Positions 1 through 5,001 of a stretch of 5,141 nucleotides of DNA are shown here, one piece after another (within the stretch, counting starts at the first letter, position 1; each line of letters starts with the position of its first letter). Origin of the DNA: Bacillota bacterium (GTDB lineage: Bacteria; Bacillota; Dethiobacteria; Dethiobacterales; Dethiobacteraceae). The DNA lies in NCBI GenBank assembly GCA_024650095.1, contig JANKMV010000125.1, positions 1,118-6,258 on the forward strand, in the 5' to 3' direction. Both the position numbers and the translations under genes were made by a program. The notes below the pieces were generated by a model. That model was not told where the DNA came from. It worked only from the letters and a program-made list of their open reading frames with translations, and made no database searches.

Positions 1-1
1 A

Positions 2-346
2 GTAGAAATACGTAAGGATTTGCTCCTTGAGTTATGTTTTACAAACAAATTATTTTTACAATGCTTTCTCCAATTCATTTCCGACACTTCTTTACTTTTA
101 GGAGATAAAATTAAGCATTATCTTAATCGCTCGATCCGTGAAAGTCTCATCAATTTTCTCAACTACGAGTATAAAAAACAGAATACACTTCAAATCAAGC
201 TAGGTTTTACAAAAAAAGCACTGGCAGAAAAGATAGGTGTTCAGCGAACCTCCCTCTCACGCGAACTTCAAAAGATGAAAAACGAGGGATTAGTACAATT
301 TGATGCCGAATCCATCACTATCCTGGACCAGTCAATTTTAGATTAG
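2..346 (+). CDS. Crp/Fnr-family transcriptional regulator, C-terminal fragment (5' end outside window)
   Basis: The reading frame is open from base 2 to a TAG at 344-346, giving 114 codons that continue a protein begun to the left. The visible part starts in the dimerisation helix typical of Crp/Fnr proteins (FLQFISDTSLLLGDKIKHYL). It continues through the linker (IRESLINFL) into a winged helix-turn-helix at about nt 212-292, with KKALAEKIGV followed by recognition helix QRTSLSRELQKM. A short wing (GLVQFDAESITILD) ends the protein. The cyclic-nucleotide-like sensor domain is not in the window, so the effector (redox, oxygen, small molecule) cannot be read. The family binds DNA dyads as dimers and usually activates transcription. 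A TTG at 20 could act as a start, but it would leave a headless protein and is not credible. The gene points toward the universal stress protein gene and may regulate it; that is inference. Confidence 0.88.
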   Translation, partial: VEIRKDLLLELCFTNKLFLQCFLQFISDTSLLLGDKIKHYLNRSIRESLINFLNYEYKKQNTLQIKLGFTKKALAEKIGVQRTSLSRELQKMKNEGLVQFDAESITILDQSILD

Positions 347-407
347 TTAATGGAACCATCAAATAGATAAACAAAAAGCTAAAGGCACGTTGTTGAGGGA
401 ATATAGC

Positions 408-423
408 AACGGTCTTGACCGTT
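408..423. repeat. Perfect 7-2-7 inverted repeat
   Basis: AACGGTC (408-414) and GACCGTT (417-423) are exact reverse complements around a TT centre. The dyad lies 61 bp downstream of the regulator stop codon. No T-run follows on either side, so it does not look like an intrinsic terminator, and a 2-nt loop is too tight for a good RNA hairpin. A protein-binding site is the better guess, but no regulator with this recognition sequence is identified here. Confidence 0.4.
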
Positions 424-539
424 TCGCGCAGACTCATGGGTGGTATTATATTAACTACTTTTTTCGATTTGTAAGTATTGAGCGCCATACCCAACATTAG
501 TACTGCTAGGAGAAACATAGATTATTCTGATATCGTGGG

Positions 540-568
540 TTGATTAACAAAATGTTAACTCACATACT
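540..568 (+). promoter_or_regulatory. Possible promoter of the universal stress protein gene
   Basis: A TTGATT hexamer (540-545) is followed after 17 bp by CATACT (563-568); each matches the sigma-A consensus at four of six positions. A 15-nt dyad (544-558) overlaps the -35 box and most of the spacer, so a protein bound there could block or alter polymerase binding. An alternative start point nearer the gene is possible because TATACT occurs at 608-613, but it lacks a good -35 box at the right spacing. Confidence 0.35.
544..558. promoter_or_regulatory. 15-nt dyad TTAAC-N5-GTTAA, candidate operator (copy 1)
   Basis: TTAACAAAATGTTAA has perfect 6-bp arms (TTAACA/TGTTAA) around AAA. The same arms TTAAC and GTTAA with the same 5-bp spacing recur at 4987-5001, upstream of the minus-strand sulfur operon. 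Half-sites of this kind (TTAA-containing, short spacer) resemble Crp/Fnr-family boxes. However, the classical FNR and CprK sites have 4-bp spacers, so the assignment is inference. Confidence 0.45.
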
Positions 569-640
569 AAAAGCAGGGGTTAGAGTGGTTGTTCGCGTAT
601 TATATTTTATACTACATTTATTTAAAAAGGAGATTGTTTG

Positions 641-1075
641 ATGAAAATTTTAGTCTGCACAGATGGCTCAAAGATGAGTATGAAGGCAACCGCGGAGGCG
701 GTGAAAATTGTCAATGGTTGTAGCGTTTATGAAGTTGATATTTTACATGTTTATTCAGTGCCGCACCGTGTACATGAAGGCTATACCCTCTCAATGGTGG
801 AAGAATATAAAATATTGGAGAAAGAAAAAAAGGAACAAGGGATGAGAATCCTTGCCCAAGCAGCCAAAGTGTTTGATGATTCTGGTATTCCGGTGAACTC
901 AATTCTAGAAGATGGTCATCCTGCCGAGACCATCATCAAGCAAGCCGCACACGGTGGCTATGATATGGTAGTTGTGGGTAGCCGAGGATTAGGTGGTCTT
1001 AAAAAAATGCTATTAGGCAGTGTAAGCCAGGCCGTAGTGCAAGAGGTTTCCACCAATGTCTTGATTGTTAAATAG
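641..1075 (+). CDS. Universal stress protein, UspA family, single domain (144 aa)
   Basis: This is a small cytoplasmic nucleotide-binding protein of the Usp family, with the expected length for one domain. It opens with the beta1 strand and acidic residue typical of the fold (MKILVCTDGS, Asp8). Near the C-terminus is the ATP-binding signature G-x2-G-x9-G-S: Gly113, Gly116 and Gly126-Ser127 in VVVGSRGLGGLKKMLLGSVS. It should therefore be an ATP-binding, FMRI/MJ0577-like type rather than the non-binding UspA type. The start is taken as ATG 641 because AGGAG at 628-632 lies 8 nt upstream; TTG 638 immediately before it would leave only 5 nt. Family members are induced by starvation, redox or energy stress, and their biochemical role is generally undefined. 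The gene follows a Crp/Fnr regulator in the same direction and converges on the sulfur operon, from which a strong hairpin separates it. Confidence 0.93.
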   Translation: MKILVCTDGSKMSMKATAEAVKIVNGCSVYEVDILHVYSVPHRVHEGYTLSMVEEYKILEKEKKEQGMRILAQAAKVFDDSGIPVNSILEDGHPAETIIKQAAHGGYDMVVVGSRGLGGLKKMLLGSVSQAVVQEVSTNVLIVK

Positions 1076-1088
1076 TCCTACTAAGAGG

Positions 1089-1124
1089 AGTAAGAGCCAC
1101 TGGCAACTGCCAGTGGCTCTTACT
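1089..1124. terminator. Bidirectional hairpin terminator between convergent genes
   Basis: A perfect 17-bp inverted repeat (1089-1105 with 1108-1124) lies 13 bp after the stress-protein stop codon and 14 bp before the end of the last operon gene. The arms read AGTAAGAGCCACTGGCA and its exact complement. The central bases would open into a small loop, leaving about 15-16 bp of stem. Neither side has an uninterrupted T-run: the + side continues with TATGTCCTTCTCC and the minus side with CCTCTTAGTAGG. Position and symmetry argue for a shared terminator of both transcripts, but the weak U-tracts leave the mechanism less certain. Confidence 0.75.
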
Positions 1125-1138
1125 TATGTCCTTCTCCT

Positions 1139-1555
1139 CTATAAGTTTGGTTGCTTTTCTTTAAGTAACGCGTACAAATATGTACCGAAGGTGATGCCTG
1201 CTAGTGTAAATACAGCGAAGATTTTACCCTCACCCAGCTGGGCTAAGACAGTTCCAGGACAGGCTCCGGCCATACCCCAACCTAGACCAAAAATGAGTGC
1301 CCCACTGAGGCTCCACGAAGTCAGTTTCTTCTTACTAATTTCAAGTGATTGACCTGTTCTGGTTTGTTTTGCTTGTTTACGTAGTGACTGCATCCCCACA
1401 TACGCCACAATAATAGCCGTGCCAATCACGCCGACCAGTTTTAGATTTTCACCAATAAACATGCCATAAATGAGATTAAAATCGGAAGCACCCACACGAC
1501 TTAAAACGAAGCCGAAGAAAGTACCGAAGAATAAAAACCCGATATTTTTACTCAT
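1139..1555 (-). CDS. YeeE/YedE-family sulfur-transport membrane protein, C-terminal half type (138 aa)
   Basis: This is one of two half-size YeeE/YedE (DUF395) inner-membrane proteins encoded side by side. It has about four hydrophobic segments (residues 4-20, 38-56, 81-101, 111-131) and a basic loop near 59-78. The family hallmark GMAGACPGT is at 94-102, with Cys99 in the pore-lining position. An N-terminal glycine-rich motif (GFVLSRVGASDF) matches the beginning of the second repeat. Full-length relatives such as TsuA/YeeE import thiosulfate through cysteine-lined hairpins. The split form (PmpB-like) is known beside MBL/persulfide dioxygenase genes. ATG 1555 overlaps the preceding stop codon as ATGA, and a G-rich ribosome binding site (GGAGG, at 1565-1569 on the complementary strand) lies 9 nt upstream, so the start is well supported. 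It is the last gene of the operon; a hairpin follows 14 bp beyond its stop. Confidence 0.88.
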   Translation of the reverse strand: MSKNIGFLFFGTFFGFVLSRVGASDFNLIYGMFIGENLKLVGVIGTAIIVAYVGMQSLRKQAKQTRTGQSLEISKKKLTSWSLSGALIFGLGWGMAGACPGTVLAQLGEGKIFAVFTLAGITFGTYLYALLKEKQPNL

Positions 1556-2085
1556 GATGCTCCACCTCCCAAGAGAAAGATGCGCAAGACATTAGCGGCG
1601 ATGGCACCGCCGAGTAAAAATAAGATGGTTACTACAATACTAGATTTGTGTAAATTGGCAATTCCGTGTATGCTGTGGCCCGACGTACATCCACCAGCGA
1701 TGCGCGCCCCCAACCCCAACATGCTTCCACCGATGAAAAAATAGACGGCACTGAATATGGTGGGCAAGCCACTGCGTTGTGTAAAGATGCCCATTTCCAT
1801 GGTCACTATGCTTGCCCCACTTACCCTTGCAGATAAAAACCCCCCAAAAACAATGCCAATCATAAAAAATAGACGCCAGTTCCAAGGATTGGGGAATTTT
1901 TCTTTTATCCACCTAAGCTGGGATGTACGTAAGAGGATTTTTACTATGTTACCATACCCGGTGGAAACACCCAAGCCCGTATTATAAAAATAATATAGTA
2001 AGGGTACCAGTATACCAATGAGGGAGCCCCCCACCAAAAAGTGCCACGACTCTACAAAGATGCCTCTGCTAATTGTTTCGATCAT
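1552..2085 (-). CDS. YeeE/YedE-family sulfur-transport membrane protein, N-terminal half type (177 aa)
   Basis: This integral membrane protein is the partner of the 138-aa gene immediately downstream. Hydrophobic segments are seen at about residues 14-34, 71-89, 107-127 and 149-172. The family signatures are GLGVSTGYGN (37-46) and GARIAGGCTSGHSIHG (126-141), with Cys133 as the conserved sulfur-handling cysteine. Together the two halves supply the two cysteine motifs that a single full-length YeeE/TsuA chain contains, so a heteromeric channel for thiosulfate or a similar reduced sulfur compound is likely. Thiosulfate specificity is inferred from the family, not seen. ATG 2085 overlaps the stop of the MBL-rhodanese gene as ATGA, with GGTGA six bases upstream inside that gene, which suggests translational coupling. 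Export rather than import cannot be excluded; PmpAB-type pairs have been linked to handling sulfur-oxidation products. Confidence 0.88.
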   Translation of the reverse strand: MIETISRGIFVESWHFLVGGSLIGILVPLLYYFYNTGLGVSTGYGNIVKILLRTSQLRWIKEKFPNPWNWRLFFMIGIVFGGFLSARVSGASIVTMEMGIFTQRSGLPTIFSAVYFFIGGSMLGLGARIAGGCTSGHSIHGIANLHKSSIVVTILFLLGGAIAANVLRIFLLGGGAS

Positions 2086-3461
2086 GAGTTTTCACCCATG
2101 TACATTGGTAGCCCTTGGGCAGTCCACGCCGTGGTTCCACCCACTGCGTTAATCACTCTTTTAAAACCCTGCCGCTTTAATAGGCTCGCTGCGGTCATGG
2201 AACGATTACTGGTGTTGCAAAGCACAATGACGGGTTGCTCTGGGTCCCACTGCGTATGCAGGGTACGTATATCGGGAGCTGGCGCAAGCTGTGTGCCTGG
2301 AATGTGTCCCACTTTCCACTCGTTTTTTGCTCGGGTATCTAAAATTAACGGGGGTTCGTTTTGCTGCCACTGATGTAATTTCTGCAGCGAGATGGTTTCG
2401 ATCTGTTCTACGGGGAGGCCATGATTAATCCACGCCTCAACGGATCCATCCAAATAACCTAGAATATGATCAAGACCAACGTTGTATAATGCTTTCATAA
2501 CGATAGACAAATCACTCGGCCGTTCTAAAACCAGGATTAAATCATCCTCGGGGGGGATAACCCAACCGGCAAAAGTCGCCAAGTTTCCATACTTGCTAAT
2601 GCTGTAAGAACGGGGAATATGTGAGGCAGCAAAGGCAAGATAAGACCGAGTATCAAGAATAGTTACACCTTTTTCCACCGCAGCGTTGACATCACTCGCT
2701 ACCATACGTTGAGGCTGTGACAACTCTTGCAGTAGTTGCGGGCCTTGACGGTTGATTTGCGAACAGCGGGCAAAGTGATCTGGAGCTGACGGCATATCCT
2801 TTAATAGCGCGTCTTTAAAGCTTTCTACATCCGTGTATTGGAGAGCATAGTTGTGTCGACGTTCTGTACCAATGGTACTCCATAATTTGGCGGATAGTGC
2901 ACGACCACATAATGAGCCCATTCCGTGTGCGGGATACACTTCTAGGTGGTCGGGTAACTCTTTTAACCTTGCTAGACTGGCGTATAGTTTTTCCGCTAGT
3001 TCTTCCTCTCGACTTGGGAATAAATCTGGGCGCCCAACATCCCCCACGAGGAGGGTATCTCCAGTAAAGACAAGGACGGGTTCATTTCCTCTTTCCATAT
3101 CTGATACTACATAAACTGAACAATCGGGCGTATGCCCAGGCGTCTCTAGTAGCGTGAAGCGTAGATTTTCCACAGTAAACTCCTCACCGTCCACGAGTGC
3201 CTTGTGGGGAAAAGTGCAGTTTGCAATCTGGGGCGCATAAATTTTCGCGCCGGTTTTCTCGGCTAACTCCATATGACCGGATAAGAAATCAGCGTGCAGG
3301 TGCGTTTCTAGAATTGCGACGATTTCCATGCCGAATTCTTTTGCCTGCTCTAAATATGGCCCGATATCACGAACGGGGTCTACCACAACACACTTCTTGC
3401 CACTACCTAAAACATAGGAACATTGCGCAATGCCCGGGATGTAAATTTGTGCAAAATGCAT
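2082..3461 (-). CDS. MBL-fold persulfide dioxygenase with two rhodanese domains (CstB-like, 459 aa)
   Basis: This cytoplasmic fusion enzyme has three domains. Residues 1-245 are an ETHE1/glyoxalase II-type metallo-beta-lactamase domain: THLHADFLSGH (His54, His56, Asp58), TPGHTP (His110), TGDTLLVGDVGRPDL (Asp135) and YPAHG (His179). His54, His110 and Asp135 correspond to the three iron ligands of ETHE1, and the glyoxalase second-metal His is Phe59, as expected for a mononuclear dioxygenase. Residues about 252-355 form a rhodanese fold (ILDTRSYLAFAASHIPRS) whose active-site loop (LVLERPSDLS, 310-319) has no cysteine, so it is probably non-catalytic. Residues about 358-455 form a second rhodanese (LDTRAKNEWKVGHIPG) with loop CNTSNRS: Cys415 and Arg420 are present but the usual glycine is serine. 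Size and order match Staphylococcus CstB, which turns persulfide into thiosulfate via sulfite. ATG 3461 has AGGAGG 8 nt upstream. It ends in an ATGA overlap with the first YeeE gene. Confidence 0.9.
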   Translation of the reverse strand: MHFAQIYIPGIAQCSYVLGSGKKCVVVDPVRDIGPYLEQAKEFGMEIVAILETHLHADFLSGHMELAEKTGAKIYAPQIANCTFPHKALVDGEEFTVENLRFTLLETPGHTPDCSVYVVSDMERGNEPVLVFTGDTLLVGDVGRPDLFPSREEELAEKLYASLARLKELPDHLEVYPAHGMGSLCGRALSAKLWSTIGTERRHNYALQYTDVESFKDALLKDMPSAPDHFARCSQINRQGPQLLQELSQPQRMVASDVNAAVEKGVTILDTRSYLAFAASHIPRSYSISKYGNLATFAGWVIPPEDDLILVLERPSDLSIVMKALYNVGLDHILGYLDGSVEAWINHGLPVEQIETISLQKLHQWQQNEPPLILDTRAKNEWKVGHIPGTQLAPAPDIRTLHTQWDPEQPVIVLCNTSNRSMTAASLLKRQGFKRVINAVGGTTAWTAQGLPMYMGENS

Positions 3462-3469
3462 ACCATATA

Positions 3470-3475
3470 CCTCCT
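3470..3475 (-). promoter_or_regulatory. Strong ribosome binding site of the MBL-rhodanese gene
   Basis: On the minus strand AGGAGG stands 8 nt before ATG 3461, which fixes the start. The whole gap between the permease stop and this ATG is 47 bp, with no terminator-like hairpin, so read-through from the permease gene is expected. Confidence 0.85.
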
Positions 3476-3508
3476 GATATATAATCCCTCAGTACGACAA
3501 AGTAAGAA

Positions 3509-4807
3509 TTACTGCCATACTAGGGTAATGACTAAAGCCGCCGAAAAAGCACAACAGAGGGTTAACACGGATCCAACTTGAAGGAAGGTCTTGGTAGAAA
3601 AAGGGGCTTTGCTCATCACCATCAGGGTCGCCTGATGAGTGGGAAGAAGAAGCGTCAAATTCGCACCCGCAGCAACTGCCATTAAGGCTGCGGCAATTTC
3701 TAAATTACTAGACGATGCGATACCAACTGCCAAAGGCGCCATAAAAACGGCCGAGGCCGAATTATTGATCACATTCGAGAGCAATGACGCAAAGATAATT
3801 AGGATGAAGATTAACCAAAAGATTGAAAAACCGCGGGTTATTTGGGCAATGAAGGTCGACAATAGCTCTAGGGCTCCGATATGATCCAATGTCTGGCCGA
3901 TACCCAGCATTGAACCGAGAAATATAATAATGCCGATGTCGATGCTGGCATACGCTGCTGGGAGTTTCAAAATACCAGCAAAAATTAGCATAATAGCTGC
4001 CCAACCAAAACCAAATGCGGGGTGTAGCCAACCTATACTCACCATAAAAAGTGCGATCATTATGACAAGAAAGGTAATGCGACGTTTATTGTCGACTAGA
4101 GTAAAAAATTCTTTTCCAACGAAATCTGTATCATCGTCTACCATTTCTGCTGGCACTCCATTGGCTGTACTCATGGTGGTTTTACTGCCAAATTTCACAC
4201 TGAAGGCTTGTGTTAGGAACAATATCAACAGTGCACTGCCAATCATGGCGAGTCCATGTGGGGCAAAATCAAACATGTTAAATGATTTACCTGCGTAGAT
4301 TGCCATATAGGAAGCGATGATAATATTGGGGGCACTACCTACTAGTGTTATGGTCCCCCCTAGGATGGATGCCATCGCTAGCGGCAGTCCAAACAGTGAA
4401 AGCGAAGTGCCGGAACGTTTGGCCATGCGCACCGTTGTCGGCAGAAGCAAGCCCACTGCACCCACATTATTCATAAACGCAGACAAGAATGCACCTACTG
4501 CGGCAATACAAATAATTTGGCTCCTTACACTATCCGTGCGTTTGGCTACCATTTGCCCAAGGCCACGCAAGAGGCCAGAATTAATAATTCCTTTGCTCAC
4601 TAAAAAAACAGCGATAATTGTTGCCAATGCAGGGTGTCCAAAACCAGCAAAAATAACTTTTGGCGGAGCTATCTGGAGAGTACCCAACAACAAGAGCCCG
4701 GCCAGTGCCGATATTTCCATCCGGATTCGCCCCCATACAATCAGGAGCAGCACACTCAATAGTACACTCCAGGCAAAAAGTTGATCTACTTCAATCCCCA
4801 ATCTCAT
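3509..4807 (-). CDS. SLC13/DASS (ArsB/NhaD superfamily) anion permease (432 aa)
   Basis: This inner-membrane transporter has about 10-12 hydrophobic segments in two inverted halves joined by a hydrophilic stretch (about 205-243). Family signatures appear in both halves. The first half has FMNNVGAVGLLLPT (111-124) and GGTITLVGSAPNIII (150-164, the SNT-like anion/cation site). The second has NVINNSASAVFMAP (345-358) and GANLTLLLPTHQATLMV (381-397). SLC13/DASS proteins commonly use a Na+ gradient to move sulfate, thiosulfate, sulfonates or dicarboxylates. SAC1-type sulfate relatives of 590-620 aa carry TrkA-C/RCK domains in the central loop, and this protein lacks them. Context points to a sulfur oxyanion (sulfite, thiosulfate, sulfate), but substrate and direction are inferred. 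The start is uncertain: ATG 4807 directly abuts a run of six G, whereas TTG at 4801 (codon 3) would have that run 6 nt upstream. It is the first gene of the operon. Confidence 0.85.
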   Translation of the reverse strand: MRLGIEVDQLFAWSVLLSVLLLIVWGRIRMEISALAGLLLLGTLQIAPPKVIFAGFGHPALATIIAVFLVSKGIINSGLLRGLGQMVAKRTDSVRSQIICIAAVGAFLSAFMNNVGAVGLLLPTTVRMAKRSGTSLSLFGLPLAMASILGGTITLVGSAPNIIIASYMAIYAGKSFNMFDFAPHGLAMIGSALLILFLTQAFSVKFGSKTTMSTANGVPAEMVDDDTDFVGKEFFTLVDNKRRITFLVIMIALFMVSIGWLHPAFGFGWAAIMLIFAGILKLPAAYASIDIGIIIFLGSMLGIGQTLDHIGALELLSTFIAQITRGFSIFWLIFILIIFASLLSNVINNSASAVFMAPLAVGIASSSNLEIAAALMAVAAGANLTLLLPTHQATLMVMSKAPFSTKTFLQVGSVLTLCCAFSAALVITLVWQ

Positions 4808-4811
4808 CCCC

Positions 4812-4870
4812 CCAGTATTTCGTAAAAGGTGCGCTGATTCAGTTCCCTTAACGCGCAGTTTCAGTACTGG
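4812..4870 (-). promoter_or_regulatory. Foldable leader stem-loop reaching the permease start
   Basis: In the minus-strand transcript CCAGUA (4870-4865) can pair with UACUGG (4817-4812), whose last two Gs belong to the G-run used as ribosome binding site. An inner stem UGCGC (4857-4853) with GCGCA (4834-4830) can form inside the same loop. Only 6 and 5 bp are involved, so stability is modest. It matches no riboswitch class that I recognise. Confidence 0.3.
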
Positions 4871-4888
4871 TTACATTAGCCACTTGTT

Positions 4889-4907
4889 AATTACAAGCGC
4901 TGTAATT
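4889..4907. repeat. 7-5-7 inverted repeat in the operon leader
   Basis: AATTACA (4889-4895) and TGTAATT (4901-4907) are exact complements around AGCGC. If the promoter is placed correctly, the repeat lies about 24-42 nt into the transcript. It can therefore be either an RNA stem-loop with a 5-nt loop or a DNA operator. Confidence 0.4.
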
Positions 4908-4936
4908 TCTTTGCAATACAAGGCAAGCTTTCTTCC

Positions 4937-4965
4937 ATTATACCTATAACATAGGTTGAAGATAA
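4937..4965 (-). promoter_or_regulatory. Probable promoter of the sulfur operon
   Basis: On the minus strand a perfect -10 hexamer TATAAT (4942-4937) has TTATCT (4965-4960) 17 bp upstream, a weak -35 box with three of six consensus matches. The weak -35 suggests a need for an activator. Transcription would start near 4930, leaving a leader of roughly 120 nt. The spacer is occupied almost exactly by a dyad (4942-4956). Confidence 0.45.
4942..4956. promoter_or_regulatory. 6-3-6 dyad within the promoter spacer, candidate operator
   Basis: ACCTAT and ATAGGT flank AAC in perfect symmetry, lying between the -35 and -10 boxes of the probable operon promoter and touching the -10. This is a classic location for a repressor site. 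With flanking bases the left half reads ATACC, which loosely resembles half-sites described for the persulfide sensor CstR (CsoR family). The match is partial, and no such regulator gene is in the window. Confidence 0.4.
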
Positions 4966-4986
4966 TGAATCAATAATTACAAATTA

Positions 4987-5001
4987 TTAACAAATCGTTA
5001 A
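4987..5001. promoter_or_regulatory. 15-nt dyad TTAAC-N5-GTTAA, candidate operator (copy 2)
   Basis: TTAACAAATCGTTAA has the same arms and spacing as the copy at 544-558. Its centre (4994) lies about 64 bp upstream of the predicted operon transcription start, near the position used by class I Crp/Fnr activators (about -61). Both the shared site and the spacing are suggestive only. Confidence 0.42.

Larger units (their letters stand above)
347..640. other. Intergenic region between regulator and stress-protein gene
   Basis: No convincing gene is present in this 294-bp gap. It holds two inverted repeats (408-423 and 544-558), a possible promoter (540-568) and the ribosome binding site of the stress-protein gene (628-632). 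A 66-codon minus-strand frame at 518-318 has no visible ribosome binding site and no recognisable domain. The base composition falls to A/T-rich DNA from about 590 to 628, as expected just upstream of a gene. Confidence 0.6.

Noticed and set aside
20..346. TTG at base 20 as the true start of a small stand-alone DNA-binding protein.
   Set aside because: The frame is open to the left edge and the residues before TTG continue the expected Crp/Fnr dimerisation helix, so the gene is cut by the window edge rather than short.
318..518. A 66-codon minus-strand open frame with a hydrophobic N-terminus.
   Set aside because: It has no ribosome binding site before its ATG, overlaps the end of the Crp/Fnr gene by 29 bp, contains the 16-nt palindrome and shows no recognisable domain. 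The opposite strand is equally open for part of the stretch, so chance is the simplest explanation.
638..640. TTG start for the universal stress protein.
   Set aside because: ATG 641 follows immediately, has the better 8-nt spacing from AGGAG, and gives the usual family N-terminus.
3462..3508. An internal promoter between the permease and the MBL-rhodanese gene (TATATA-like box on the minus strand).
   Set aside because: No -35 hexamer with more than weak similarity is found at acceptable spacing; the A/T-rich box is explained by ordinary pre-gene composition.
4884..4896. A Rex-type redox operator, suggested by TTGTTAA.
   Set aside because: Rex sites are inverted repeats of the form TTGTG-N8-CACAA. 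Here the halves do not form that symmetry, and the dyads present have the inverse order (TTAAC then GTTAA).
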